Source: Salinisphaeraceae bacterium
Lineage (GTDB): Bacteria; Pseudomonadota; Gammaproteobacteria; Nevskiales; Salinisphaeraceae
Direction: 5' to 3'
Assembly (NCBI GenBank): GCA_002683405.1
Contig: NYTH01000033.1
Location: forward strand, 124,001-188,000
DNA: 64,000 nt
Position numbers and translations under genes: made by a program. The notes under the pieces were generated by a model. That model was not told the DNA's origin. It made no database searches and saw only the letters and a list, made by a program, of their open reading frames with translations. Shown piece after piece: positions 8,509 to 17,428 of the stretch (its first letter is position 1; the number at the start of each line of letters is the position of its first letter).

Positions 8509-8919
8509 CTAGTCGCCGGACTTGAAGCGCTGCAACGCCCGCCGCTCTCGCTTGTCCGGCCTGCCGTCGGGAATCGGTGTCGCCATGCGCGCCGCACGCT
8601 GCATGGCCTGGGCCTGCTCGCGAGCCTGAATGCTGCCCGCGGTTTCCCGATACAGCGCCTGTGCCTGCGGCGCCGGACCGCGTCGATCAGCCAGGCCCTC
8701 CACCACCACGTCAAACACCAGACCCGCCTTGCTCACGCGAACCGCGTCGCCCACCTGAAGCGCTCGACCGGCCTTGCAGCGCTGCTCGTTGACGTGGATC
8801 TTTCCGCCGTTGACTGCCGCCGTGGCCTGCGAGCGGGTCTTGAAAAAGCGCGCCGCCCAGAGCCACTTGTCCAGCCTGACCGTCCTGTCACCGGCATCGG
8901 ACGATGACGACTGCTTCAT
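8509..8919 (-). CDS. hslR: Heat shock protein 15, S4-domain RNA-binding protein
   Basis: Hsp15 binds free 50S subunits carrying nascent chains and helps recycle stalled ribosomes. This 136-aa copy has the S4 domain at the N-terminus (VRLDKWLWAARFFKTRSQA, then GGKIHVNEQRCKAGRALQVGD) and the basic C-terminal tail typical of Hsp15 (RRAPQ-like region, then DKRERRALQRFKSGD). Length and domain layout match E. coli HslR. Start is the ATG at 8917-8919. No heat-shock promoter could be assigned. Confidence 0.9.
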   Translation of the reverse strand: MKQSSSSDAGDRTVRLDKWLWAARFFKTRSQATAAVNGGKIHVNEQRCKAGRALQVGDAVRVSKAGLVFDVVVEGLADRRGPAPQAQALYRETAGSIQAREQAQAMQRAARMATPIPDGRPDKRERRALQRFKSGD

Positions 8920-9033
8920 GACGCGATACCGGCGCCATACAGAAGAGCCCCAGCCGCCCCGGGCCGCGCGCGAGCCGTTATGCTGAGTCCACTGAACATG
9001 GCCGGTCCCGGCCGATAGTGCTTATTCATCATC

Positions 9034-9312
9034 ATGCTTGATCGATTCAGACTGTCCTGGCGTATTGGCATTGAAGCGGGCGAGCTCCGCGTGCTCGTGG
9101 GCCGGCCGCCGGTCGCCTTTGTTCACCGGCTGCAGGAATGCCTGCGCATTCACGACATTCGCACAGGCCAGCTGGAATGCAAGGGCGCCGGTCGCCACGC
9201 GCGCCTGATCTTCTCGCGTGATTTTCCGCAAACCGGCCGTCAGGCCATACGCAACGCGTGGACACCGCCCACCCGGCCGGGCCCAACAAGCGGGCCGAGA
9301 CGCAGCGGCTAA
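9034..9312 (+). CDS. DUF3634 family protein
   Basis: A 92-aa cytoplasmic protein with the pattern of the DUF3634 family as I remember it: a strand pair (IGIEAGELRVLVGRPPVAFVH), a short helical part, then GAGRHARLIFSRDFPQTGRQAIRNAW near the C-terminus, ending in a Pro/Arg-rich tail. No function is known. It is divergent from hslR with 114 bp between them. Assigned from motif memory, so moderate confidence. Confidence 0.65.
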   Translation: MLDRFRLSWRIGIEAGELRVLVGRPPVAFVHRLQECLRIHDIRTGQLECKGAGRHARLIFSRDFPQTGRQAIRNAWTPPTRPGPTSGPRRSG

Positions 9313-9440
9313 GCACGCCGCCGACCTCGAGGCTTCCCGGTTCGCGCCCGCGTCGTGGGCATGCTGCAGACTTGATCGGGCTGCCTAGGCGCCGCCATTT
9401 GCTGCATCGCACCACGTTTATTTTATTATTATTCAGCGAC

Positions 9441-9468
9441 TTGAAAATATTGTTGACTGCCATATTTG
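9441..9468 (+). promoter_or_regulatory. Candidate sigma-70 promoter in AT-rich leader
   Basis: The 234 bp between DUF3634 and the hydrolase contain an AT-rich patch unusual for this window (9415-9500). TTGAAA (9441-9446) and TATTTG (9463-9468) are 16 bp apart. A TTGACT inside the spacer is an alternative -35 without a good partner. Confidence 0.3.
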
Positions 9469-9546
9469 ATTGTGACACTGTTCAATGGTACGTTTAGAAA
9501 TGACAGAGCGGCATTGCCGCATTTTCGCGACCAGGAGGTCTTCATC

Positions 9547-10482
9547 ATGACTCACGCGACCGCCACATCGAAAAAACAGAAAGCGCGCCAAGACCAGGCG
9601 CGGGTAATCGACCGCAAGGCGGCCGATGCCATCGAGGTCATGCCCGAACGGCGCGACCTGCATTTTGATACGCCGGATGACCGAATCAAGGACTGGCACG
9701 GCCTGGGCCCGAACTTCACGCAGTTCATGAATACGCTGTCGATCTTCTTCCCGGCCGGCGAACGCATGTTCATAGACGCCGTGCGCGCCTACCGGGACGA
9801 AATTCCTGATCCCGATCTGAAGAAGGCCGCCACGGCGTTCATCGGCCAGGAAGCCATGCACAGCCGCGAGCACATCGAGTACAACAAGGCCATGGCCGAC
9901 GCCGGTCTGCCGGCCGAGGAACTCGATCGCTTCGTGTGGTCGCTGCTGGACTTCATCAAGGAAAAGCTGCCGCGCCAGGTGTCGCTGAACGCCACGATTG
10001 CGCTGGAGCATTTCACGGCATTGATGGGCGAATCGCTGCTGGCCAACCCGGAAGTCTTCGACGGCAGTCAGGAAGACTACCGCCGCATGTGGATGTGGCA
10101 CGCCCTCGAGGAAACCGAGCACAAGGCGGTGGCCTTCGACGTGTGGGAAAAAACCGTGGGCCGCGGCCCGCTGGCCTACGCGCACCGCATTGTCGGACTG
10201 GGCGCCGCCACCGCGATCTTCTGGCCGCTGGTCATCGCGTTCTATGCGCAGATGTGCGCGGCCGACGAAGGCTGCAGGAAGGCGGGCTGGCGCGGTCACC
10301 TCACCGTGCTGAACACGCTGCTGGGCAAGCCCGGCGTATTCCGCAAGCAGATTCCGGCCTGGCTGGACTACTTCAAGTACAGCTTCCACCCCTGGCAGCA
10401 CAACAACGCCCATCGCCTGGAAATGATCGACGAACTGGTGGCCGAGGCGGACGCTGCCTACGCCAACAGCACGAAGCACTGA
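9547..10482 (+). CDS. Putative metal-dependent hydrolase, ferritin-like (PF10118 type)
   Basis: A 311-aa protein of the COG3687 'metal-dependent hydrolase' family. Candidate di-iron ligands recur in GQEAMHSREHIEYN, ALEHFTALM and ALEETEHKAVAFDV, the Glu/His spacing of a ferritin-like four-helix bundle. The second half contains at least one membrane-like stretch (GLGAATAIFWPLVIAFYA). The family is often found beside fatty-acid or hydrocarbon enzymes; its reaction is not established. The ATG at 9547 has an excellent AGGAGGT 8 nt upstream, which excludes the longer frame starting at 9466. A flavin monooxygenase and an SDR follow. Confidence 0.88.
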   Translation: MTHATATSKKQKARQDQARVIDRKAADAIEVMPERRDLHFDTPDDRIKDWHGLGPNFTQFMNTLSIFFPAGERMFIDAVRAYRDEIPDPDLKKAATAFIGQEAMHSREHIEYNKAMADAGLPAEELDRFVWSLLDFIKEKLPRQVSLNATIALEHFTALMGESLLANPEVFDGSQEDYRRMWMWHALEETEHKAVAFDVWEKTVGRGPLAYAHRIVGLGAATAIFWPLVIAFYAQMCAADEGCRKAGWRGHLTVLNTLLGKPGVFRKQIPAWLDYFKYSFHPWQHNNAHRLEMIDELVAEADAAYANSTKH

Positions 10483-10499
10483 TCTTCCGAGACGAACCT

Positions 10500-10567
10500 G
10501 GCCGGCCCGTGACGCGCGGGCCGGCCGACTGCCGTTCGACTGACTGATACGGCTCGCGTGGCGAGCC
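10500..10567. terminator. Two strong hairpins between hydrolase and monooxygenase genes
   Basis: GGCCGGCCCG (10500-10509) pairs perfectly with CGGGCCGGCC (10517-10526); 24 bp later GGCTCGC (10551-10557) pairs with GCGAGCC (10561-10567) around a GTG triloop. Neither has a T-run, so they may slow polymerase, protect the upstream mRNA from 3' decay or attenuate, rather than terminate fully. Confidence 0.45.
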
Positions 10568-10625
10568 CTGTCGGCCTGCGTGGCCGGCGCACACGGCCTG
10601 CCTCTCCGCAGACCGGGAGAACCCC

Positions 10626-12149
10626 ATGAAGCAATATCAAACCCGCAAGCATGTGGACGTGGCCATCGTGGGCACGGGCTTTTCAGGCCTGGGTATGGCC
10701 ATTCAGTTGAAGAACCGGGGGCGCGACGATTTCGTGGTGCTCGAGGCCGCCGACGAACTCGGCGGCACCTGGCGGGACAACCACTACCCGGGCTGCGCCT
10801 GCGACGTGCCTTCACATCTTTACTCATTCTCTTTCGAGCCGAACCCCGACTGGTCGCGCATGTTTGCGCCGCAGGCAGAGATCCTTGAATACCTGCGCCA
10901 CTGCGCCGACAAGTACGGCATCAAGCCGCACATTCGCTACAGAGCGCGGGTGGATTCGGCCCACTGGGACGCTGCAGCCCAGCGCTGGCACATCCGCACG
11001 GCCGATGGCAAGCAGCTCAGCGCGCGCGTGCTGGTGTCCGGGATCGGCGGCCTGTCCCGCCCCGTCTACCCGGATATCCCGGGCATCGAGTCGTTCAAGG
11101 GAAAACAGTTTCATTCGCAGCAGTGGGATCACGACTACGACCTCGCGGGCAAACGTGTGGCCGTCATCGGCACCGGGGCCTCGGCCATACAGTTCGTGCC
11201 GCAGATTGCGCCGCAGGTCAGCCAGCTCAAGCTGTTTCAGCGCACGCCGCCCTGGATCATTCCCAAGCCGGACCGGGCCATGCGCTGGGCGGAAAAGCAG
11301 CTGTTCAAGCGCCTGCCGGCCACGCAAACCGCGCTGCGTACGGCCATCTACTGGCAAATGGAAGCCCGCGCGCTGGGCTTCGTGGTCGACCCGCGGCTGA
11401 TGAAGCTGGCCGAACGATGGGCGCGCAGCCATCTGCGCAAGCAGGTGCCTGATCGCACGCTGCGCGACAAGCTCAAGCCCGACTACACGATTGGCTGCAA
11501 ACGCATCCTCATCTCGAACGACTACTACCCGGCGCTCTCGCGCGAGAACGTGGAGGTCGTCACCGGCGGTCCGCAGGAAATTCGCGCCCATAGCGTGGTC
11601 GACCAGGATGGCCACGAACACGAAGTGGATGCCATCATCTTCGGCACGGGCTTCGCGGCAACCGACCCGATCGGGCCGCTGGAAATCCGCGGCGTGAACG
11701 GCACCGACCTGCGCGACGAATTCAGCCGAACCGGCACCGAAGCCTACCTGGGCACAACCGTCGCCGGCTTTCCGAACCTGTTCCTGCTCACCGGCCCGAA
11801 CACCGGCCTGGGGCACAACTCGATGGTGTACATGATCGAATCGCAGGTGGCCTACGTGCTGGATGCGCTCAAAACCATGGAGCGCCGGCAGAGCGAGTCG
11901 GTGGAGGTGCTGCGCAGCCGACAGGAAACCTATAACGAGACCCTGCACGGCAGCAGCGCGCCGTCGGTCTGGCAATCGGGGGGCTGCCGCAGCTGGTATC
12001 TCGACGACAACGGCAAGAACGTGACGCTCTGGCCGGGTTTTACTTGGCAGTTCCGGCGCAAGACGGCACGATTCAACGCCGCAGACTATCAGTTGTCAGA
12101 CCGCAGCCGGCCGGGCGTGGCCGCGCCCGGCAAGCCGGCAGCCGCCTGA
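10626..12149 (+). CDS. FAD/NADPH flavin monooxygenase, Baeyer-Villiger type
   Basis: A 507-aa class B flavoprotein monooxygenase inserting oxygen next to carbonyls. An N-terminal FAD-binding GTGFSGLG (16-23) is followed by GGTWRDNHYPGCACDVPSHLY, typical of the family. The type I Baeyer-Villiger fingerprint FxGxxxHxxxW is complete (F157, G159, H163, W167). A second dinucleotide motif for NADPH reads VIGTGASAIQ. EthA/MymA-like proteins and cyclohexanone monooxygenases share this layout. The start at 10626 has a GGGAGA site 6 nt upstream. An SDR follows after 28 bp and probably shares the mRNA. Confidence 0.92.
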   Translation: MKQYQTRKHVDVAIVGTGFSGLGMAIQLKNRGRDDFVVLEAADELGGTWRDNHYPGCACDVPSHLYSFSFEPNPDWSRMFAPQAEILEYLRHCADKYGIKPHIRYRARVDSAHWDAAAQRWHIRTADGKQLSARVLVSGIGGLSRPVYPDIPGIESFKGKQFHSQQWDHDYDLAGKRVAVIGTGASAIQFVPQIAPQVSQLKLFQRTPPWIIPKPDRAMRWAEKQLFKRLPATQTALRTAIYWQMEARALGFVVDPRLMKLAERWARSHLRKQVPDRTLRDKLKPDYTIGCKRILISNDYYPALSRENVEVVTGGPQEIRAHSVVDQDGHEHEVDAIIFGTGFAATDPIGPLEIRGVNGTDLRDEFSRTGTEAYLGTTVAGFPNLFLLTGPNTGLGHNSMVYMIESQVAYVLDALKTMERRQSESVEVLRSRQETYNETLHGSSAPSVWQSGGCRSWYLDDNGKNVTLWPGFTWQFRRKTARFNAADYQLSDRSRPGVAAPGKPAAA

Positions 12150-12177
12150 CGGATCAATCCACAAGGGGGGAAATTTC

Positions 12178-12990
12178 GTGAAGAATCTTGCTGAAAGGGT
12201 GGTCGTCGTGACGGGCGCGGCCTCGGGCATCGGGCGCGAGCTGGCCATCCAGGCCGCCGGCAAGGGCGCCCGTCTGGCGCTGTGCGACGTGGATGCCGCC
12301 GGCCTGCAGGAGACGGCGGATCAGGCATCCGCGCCCACCATGCTGACTGAAACGGTCGACGTGGCCGACCGCGCCGCCGTGGAAGCCTTTCGTGACCGGA
12401 TCGTGGCGGAGTTCGGCCAGGTCGATCTGGTGATCAACAACGCCGGCGTGGCGGTGGCTCAGACCATTGAAGATGTCAGCTATGACGACTTCGAATGGAT
12501 CATGGGGATCAATTTCTGGGGCGTCGTGTACGGCACGAAAGCCTTTCTGCCCGAACTCAAGAAGCGGCCCGAAGCGGCCGTGGTGAACATATCCAGCGTG
12601 TTCGGCATCATCAGCGTCCCCACCCAGGGCACCTACAATGCCAGCAAGTTCGCCGTGCGCGGCTTCACCGAAGCGCTGCGGCACGAAATGGCCGGCACGC
12701 CGGTCCAGGTGCTGTGCGTTCACCCGGGCGGCATCAAGACCAATATCGCCCGCTCGGCCCGCTTCTACGTGGGCCCCACCGGCGAGGACCGCGGCGCGGG
12801 CGTGTCGCATTTCGACAAGGTGGCAAGAACCACGCCGGCGGGCGCCGCCCGTAAAATCTACAAGGATCTGGCCGCCGGCAAGGGCCGCTGCCTGATCGGC
12901 GCCGACGCAGTGGCCATCGACGCGCTGCAGCGCAGCCTGCCCGAACGCTACTGGTCGGTGGCGAAGAAGCTGCTGAAGGTCGGCAATTGA
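12178..12990 (+). CDS. Short-chain dehydrogenase/reductase
   Basis: A 270-aa classical SDR: cofactor motif TGAASGIG (12-19), NNAG near residue 87, catalytic Ser in the NISS stretch (about 139) and YxxxK at Y153/K157. It begins with GTG at 12178, seven bases after an AGGGGGG site. It could oxidise alcohols to the ketones used by the preceding monooxygenase, or reduce them. That role is inferred from the gene pair; a similar monooxygenase-SDR pairing is known in the mycobacterial mymA operon. Confidence 0.92.
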   Translation: MKNLAERVVVVTGAASGIGRELAIQAAGKGARLALCDVDAAGLQETADQASAPTMLTETVDVADRAAVEAFRDRIVAEFGQVDLVINNAGVAVAQTIEDVSYDDFEWIMGINFWGVVYGTKAFLPELKKRPEAAVVNISSVFGIISVPTQGTYNASKFAVRGFTEALRHEMAGTPVQVLCVHPGGIKTNIARSARFYVGPTGEDRGAGVSHFDKVARTTPAGAARKIYKDLAAGKGRCLIGADAVAIDALQRSLPERYWSVAKKLLKVGN

Positions 12991-13018
12991 TACGCGGCGG
13001 ATTCGGCTGCTGATTCGC

Positions 13019-13052
13019 AAATCCGGCTGCTGCAGATCGTGCAGTCCGGATT
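13019..13052. terminator. Stem-loop between convergent SDR and MipA genes
   Basis: AATCCGG (13020-13026) pairs with CCGGATT (13046-13052), and an inner CTGCA/TGCAG pair extends the stem with a small bulge. It lies between two converging genes and could serve both. No clear T-run on either strand. Confidence 0.4.
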
Positions 13053-13080
13053 CCCGGCCGGCCGCGTCGCGGCCCGTGAC

Positions 13081-13944
13081 CTACTCCTCCAGCTCTTCCT
13101 CGGCGCGTCGCTCGGAGCTCCAGAGGCTGCGGGCCACGAACAGACCCACCACCCAGGCGGTGTCGTCCGCGACCAGCGGACTATCGTCAAAGGTCGCGCC
13201 GTCCAGCAGATCGACCGAGCTGTAGGCGCCAAATCGCCACTTGTCGCGGCGATGGAATACCCCGGCCGAGAATTCGAAGCCGCCATAGCCGGCATCGGCT
13301 TCATAGGCGCGCCGGTCGGGCGTAGCAAATCGCGGCGACACGCTGTAGAAGTAGTCGTGATAGTCGTTGGAGGCGAATACCGGTCCGGCCGATGCCGTCA
13401 CGGCAAAACTGCGCCGCGGCGCCGTATTCCAGCGGGTGCGCAGCTGCAGCTGCGGATGCACGATCCAGTCGAGAAACTCGTAGTCGCTCAGATCGGACGC
13501 CACCACGGCGCGCACGGGCACTTCCAGCTTGAAGGCAAGGCGCTCCTTGTCGTCCGGATCGCTGAACAGCCAACTGATCGTGGGGCCGAATTCGCCGGTG
13601 GCGTCCAGATCCGGCATGCCGTCCCGGTTGTCATCGTCATCACTGTCCACGGGCGGGGTGCCGCCGCCGCTCAGATTGATTTCCAGCCGGGGGTGATCGA
13701 TCAGTTCTGCTCGCGCACCACCGCGCGACACCTTGATGATGTCGCCGCGGTAGATGACCAGCGGCAGCGGCGATGCCAGCGTGTAATACTCGTCCGAGCC
13801 GCGATAGTGCGGAAAGGCCACACCGCCGACGCCGAGCCCGAGTTCAAGCAGCGGCGGCCCCTCGGACGGCGCTTCGTCCGCCGTCGCGTGCGCAGCGCCA
13901 AAAATGGCCATCAGCAGAAACAGACGCTTGAAATACCGGTCCAT
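13081..13944 (-). CDS. MipA/OmpV family outer-membrane protein
   Basis: A 287-aa protein with a cleavable signal peptide ([22 protein letters not shown]) and a beta-rich body ending in an aromatic-poor acidic tail. Family signs are [38 protein letters not shown] and the late [16 protein letters not shown]. MipA/OmpV proteins are outer-membrane barrels; some scaffold peptidoglycan enzymes. The acidic insert [18 protein letters not shown] looks like a calcium-binding loop of the thrombospondin type 3 kind. Its start codon overlaps the divergent RlpA-like start within one CCATGG. Confidence 0.88.
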   Translation of the reverse strand: MDRYFKRLFLLMAIFGAAHATADEAPSEGPPLLELGLGVGGVAFPHYRGSDEYYTLASPLPLVIYRGDIIKVSRGGARAELIDHPRLEINLSGGGTPPVDSDDDDNRDGMPDLDATGEFGPTISWLFSDPDDKERLAFKLEVPVRAVVASDLSDYEFLDWIVHPQLQLRTRWNTAPRRSFAVTASAGPVFASNDYHDYFYSVSPRFATPDRRAYEADAGYGGFEFSAGVFHRRDKWRFGAYSSVDLLDGATFDDSPLVADDTAWVVGLFVARSLWSSERRAEEELEE

Positions 13945-14392
13945 GGTTCAACAGTATGAAGGTGGCAGTCTGAGCGACTCTGCCCGAATTGCGTCAGCCC
14001 TGCTACAGCCGGGTCAGCTTTGGCGACTCACTTGGCTGGTACTGCTTGCTGCGGGGCTGGCGGCCTGCGCCGGTCGCGCGCCGCCGCTGGAATTTCCGGG
14101 CGCCTCGCAGGAGGGCGTGGCCTCCTATTACGGCGCCAGATTCCACGGCCGGCAGACGGCCAACGGCGAGCGTTTCGACATGCATGCCATGACCGCCGCG
14201 CACCCCAGCCTGCCGTTCGACACGCGCGTACGCGTGACGCATCTGGACAGCGGCCGGCAGATCGTCGTGCGCATCAACGATCGAGGCCCGTTCATCAAGG
14301 GCCGCATCATCGACCTGTCGCGCAGCGCGGCCGAAAAGCTTGGCATGATTCGCAGCGGCGTGGCCCGTGTACGGGTGGAGCGCCTGAACTGA
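13943..14392 (+). CDS. RlpA-like double-psi beta-barrel lipoprotein
   Basis: A 149-aa septal-ring RlpA-like protein; family members are lytic transglycosylases acting on denuded glycan strands. The body matches the double-psi beta-barrel: [19 protein letters not shown], then [20 protein letters not shown] and [21 protein letters not shown] lipobox LAAC gives an acylated Cys at residue 42, unusually far in because about 25 polar residues precede the hydrophobic stretch. No other ATG, GTG or TTG lies between 13943 and the signal, so this start is the best available. No SPOR domain. The preceding MipA gene starts divergently at the same bases. Confidence 0.82.
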   Translation: MVQQYEGGSLSDSARIASALLQPGQLWRLTWLVLLAAGLAACAGRAPPLEFPGASQEGVASYYGARFHGRQTANGERFDMHAMTAAHPSLPFDTRVRVTHLDSGRQIVVRINDRGPFIKGRIIDLSRSAAEKLGMIRSGVARVRVERLN

Positions 14393-14412
14393 CATTCACG
14401 CCGGATGGAGCC

Positions 14413-15249
14413 ATGAACGACGATCAGACTCTCGACGGACGCCACATTGCCCTCCCCGAGTCACGCCAGCTGGACCTGTTCGCGGACATGCTGGAGAGCC
14501 GCGGCGCGCGCGTGCTCCGCTGCCCGCTGGTGGACATTCGCGACGCCCCCGACCCGGCGCCCATCGTCGCCTGGCTGGAGGCGTTCAACGCCGGACGCTG
14601 CGACGATCTGATCCTGCTGACCGGCGAAGGCCTGAGACGGCTGCTAAGCGCGGCGCGCCGGGCCGATACCGCGCTTCATGACGGCTTCGTGAGCCGCCTG
14701 TCGCAGGTGCGCAAGCTCACTCGCGGCCCCAAACCTGCCCGCGCGCTGCGCGAAATCGGGCTGCGCAGCGACCTCGCCGCCGCCGAGCCAACCACGGATG
14801 GCGTAATCACCACGCTCTCGTCGCTATCGCTCGAGGGTCGCGAGGTCGGTGTTCAGCTCTACGGCAGCGACCCGAACCACAAGCTCGTCGACTATCTGAC
14901 CGGTCAGGGCGCTCAGGTACATACGGTGTCGCCCTACATTTACGCCGATGAAACCGAAGACGAGCAGGTGGGCGCGCTGATCGACCGGCTGGCCAGGGGG
15001 GATATCGACGCCATCGCGTTCACCAGCAGCCCCCAGGTCCGGCGGCTGTTCTCGGTGGCCCGCAAACGCGACCAGCAGGCGCAACTGCTGCGGGCCCTGG
15101 CCGACATGACGGTCGCCGCCGTGGGCCCGCTGGTGGCGGACGCCCTGCGCGAGCGCGAGGTACGCGTCGACCTGATGCCCGAGTCGAGCTATTTCATGAA
15201 ACCCCTGGTACGCAAACTGGTCGAACGCTTCGGACCGCCGGCCGACTAG
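14413..15249 (+). CDS. hemD: Uroporphyrinogen-III synthase family protein
   Basis: A 278-aa HemD-fold protein; the enzyme closes hydroxymethylbilane into uroporphyrinogen III for heme and siroheme. Recognisable parts are the N-terminal strand GRHIALPESRQLDLFADML, ILLTGEGLRRLL, the central GREVGVQLYG, and the C-terminal DAIAFTSSPQVRRLFSVA and VAAVGPLVADALRE. It is not next to hemC, so it may be a second copy with a specialised role. It follows the RlpA-like gene after 20 bp. The fold is clear; the physiological role is less so. Confidence 0.83.
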   Translation: MNDDQTLDGRHIALPESRQLDLFADMLESRGARVLRCPLVDIRDAPDPAPIVAWLEAFNAGRCDDLILLTGEGLRRLLSAARRADTALHDGFVSRLSQVRKLTRGPKPARALREIGLRSDLAAAEPTTDGVITTLSSLSLEGREVGVQLYGSDPNHKLVDYLTGQGAQVHTVSPYIYADETEDEQVGALIDRLARGDIDAIAFTSSPQVRRLFSVARKRDQQAQLLRALADMTVAAVGPLVADALREREVRVDLMPESSYFMKPLVRKLVERFGPPAD

Positions 15250-15376
15250 CCGGTATCGTCGGTCCGGTTTTGCATGCAAGCGACTGAAAAACCGTTACAA
15301 TTCCGCTTTCGTGCCGCGACGTACGGCGCCTGACCGCAATACACTTCGCCGGACCGAATGGTCGGGGAGGCATCTC

Positions 15377-15892
15377 ATGGAACTGGCTCACAGATCACTG
15401 ATTCCGCTGCTGTTTACAACACTGGTGGCGACCGCGCCGGCTGCGCTGGCGCAAATGCCTTCGCCCGCGCCGGCGCAGGAATCACCGCAGACCGTCAAGA
15501 CGCTGGACCCGGCCCTTCGCAGCCTGGGCGTTCGCATGCTTTATCCGAAAACCGTGATCGAGGAGAATCGCGTCTACCCGCTGCTGGTCAAGAGCCCCGC
15601 CGAACTCATTCCACTGGGCGTTGACGACGTGGGGCCGGGCGACCGCGTGATGGCGCGGCTGCTCCCGGGCAACCAGTTGATCCTGTACACGTCGTTCGGC
15701 GATACCTCGGCGCCCATTCAGCTCGATGCCAACGGCAACATCGTCTCGGCGCAGACCGTGCGGCAGACCGAGCTCAATCAGCACTCCTCCGCCGCCACGC
15801 GCCACGAGCGCCGCAGCCTGAGCTACGGGCAGGGCGGCAACCAGGGCCCCCCGGCTGATTTCGGCCGCGCGTCGAGTATTCTCAACCGCTAG
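15377..15892 (+). CDS. Exported protein of unknown function
   Basis: A 171-aa protein with a signal peptide cut near ALAQM (MELAHRSLIPLLFTTLVATAPAALA), then a Pro/Gln-rich linker and a compact domain (VYPLLVKSPAELIPLGVDDVGPGDRVMARLLPGNQLILYTS) ending in a polar, Gly-rich tail. I do not recognise a family. The ATG at 15377 follows a GGGGAGG site; a TACAAT (15296-15301) is a possible -10. It is convergent with the long FabG gene. Confidence 0.7.
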   Translation: MELAHRSLIPLLFTTLVATAPAALAQMPSPAPAQESPQTVKTLDPALRSLGVRMLYPKTVIEENRVYPLLVKSPAELIPLGVDDVGPGDRVMARLLPGNQLILYTSFGDTSAPIQLDANGNIVSAQTVRQTELNQHSSAATRHERRSLSYGQGGNQGPPADFGRASSILNR

Positions 15893-15937
15893 CCAGACGC
15901 GGGCAGGCGCCCGCGTCCAGCCAAACGAAGCAACCCG

Positions 15938-17302
15938 TCAGGCGCCGATAAGCGACTGTCCGCAAACGCGGATCACGTTACCGCTGATGCCGCCGGCACC
16001 CGGCGTGGAGAGGAAGGTAATCAGTTCCGCCACGTCTTCCGGCTGGCCACCCTGGGACAGCGAATTCATGCGCCGGCCGGCCTCGCGGATCATGAAGGGC
16101 ATTTCCGCCGTCATACGGGTTTCGATGAAACCGGGCGCCACCGCGTTGAGCGTGATGCTGCGCTCACCCAGCGTCTGCGACTGGCTCTGCACGTAGCCGA
16201 TCAACCCGGCCTTGGTCGCGCCGTAATTCGTCTGCCCCATGTTGCCGGCAATGCCGCCGATGGACGACAGACAGATGATGCGGCCGTGCTCGTTGATCAC
16301 CTTATCGCCCAGCAGGACCTTGTCGATTGCCAGGATGGCCAGCAAATTGATCGACAGCACCATGTCCCAGTGCTTTTCCGGCATGTTGGCCAAGGTCTTG
16401 TCTCGCGTGACGCCAGCGTTGTGCACCACGATATCCACGCCGCCGAACTTGTCCTGCAGAAACTTGGCGATATCGCGAGGCGCCGAGTCGTCAGTGATGT
16501 TCAGCGGCAGCGCCGTGCCGCCAATCTCCGAGACCGTGGCGTTCAGGGTTTCCTGGTCGGCCGGCAGGTCCAGACAGACCACCTGCGCGCCCTCGGCCGC
16601 CAGCCGCCGGGCGGTGGCGGCGCCGATACCGCGGGCCCCGCCGGTCACCAGCGCCACCTTGCCCTTGAGCGCGCCGCTGAAGGCCACCTCTTCAGGCATC
16701 GCGCCGCCGGCACTGATGCGCACGGGCTGACCGTCCACATAGGCCGAATGCTCGGACAGGAAGAAGCGCAGTGGCCCCTCGATGCGGTCTTGTGCACCCG
16801 GTTCGACATACAGCAGGTTGGCGGTGGAGCCGCCCTTGCCGATCTCCTTGCCCACCGAGCGGACAAAGCCCTCGACGGCGCGGGCAGCGGTAGCGCGCTG
16901 CGGATCGTCCAGCTTGTCGGGATGGTCCGCCAGGACCAGCACCCGGCCGCAGCGATTCATGCGCCGCACCACCGGATGGAAAAAGTTGTAGAGCGCCTTC
17001 AGCTCACCGGCCGACTGCATGCCCGTAGCGTCGAAGACCAGGGCGTCGTACCGCGCACCCTTTGCCGGCTCCGGCTTGTCGGCGCGGGCCGGCTTGGCGC
17101 CCGAGTCGGACAGCGCTGCCTCGAGGGCCTTTACCGCCGTGGCGTTCTGGCCGGCGCCCAGCAGCACCGTCTTGCCCGCGAGCAGGCGCGCGTCATAGCT
17201 GCCCTTGCCCCGCGCAAGCTCGACGGGCGTGGGCAGGCCAATGGACTTGATCACGTTGCGCAGCGCCGGCTGCTGGCCCAGGCGAATCAGATAGTCACTC
17301 AT
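15938..17302 (-). CDS. 3-oxoacyl-ACP/CoA reductase, high-molecular-weight FabG (FabG4 type)
   Basis: At 454 aa this is the long FabG class: an N-terminal degenerate Rossmann domain (residues 1-200) fused to a catalytic SDR domain. The latter has TGGARGIG (220-227), HNAG, catalytic Ser at about 346, Y360 and K364. In mycobacteria, FabG4 reduces 3-oxoacyl-CoA, so a role in acyl-CoA metabolism is likely. The ATG at 17302 has a strong AGGAGGAAAG site, which excludes the longer frame. It lies 126 bp downstream of the DUF1302 gene on the same strand and probably shares its mRNA. Confidence 0.92.
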   Translation of the reverse strand: MSDYLIRLGQQPALRNVIKSIGLPTPVELARGKGSYDARLLAGKTVLLGAGQNATAVKALEAALSDSGAKPARADKPEPAKGARYDALVFDATGMQSAGELKALYNFFHPVVRRMNRCGRVLVLADHPDKLDDPQRATAARAVEGFVRSVGKEIGKGGSTANLLYVEPGAQDRIEGPLRFFLSEHSAYVDGQPVRISAGGAMPEEVAFSGALKGKVALVTGGARGIGAATARRLAAEGAQVVCLDLPADQETLNATVSEIGGTALPLNITDDSAPRDIAKFLQDKFGGVDIVVHNAGVTRDKTLANMPEKHWDMVLSINLLAILAIDKVLLGDKVINEHGRIICLSSIGGIAGNMGQTNYGATKAGLIGYVQSQSQTLGERSITLNAVAPGFIETRMTAEMPFMIREAGRRMNSLSQGGQPEDVAELITFLSTPGAGGISGNVIRVCGQSLIGA

Positions 17303-17428
17303 CTTTCCTCCTTGGAAGACAAAACAAGCGGGTGCCGACCGTGCGGCGCCCGCGTTGGACACAGTGGGCCCGACGGCGACTTCGAGGGCTTCGCCTTCGG
17401 CCGGCTTGAATGCCGGAATCGCGGAGGG

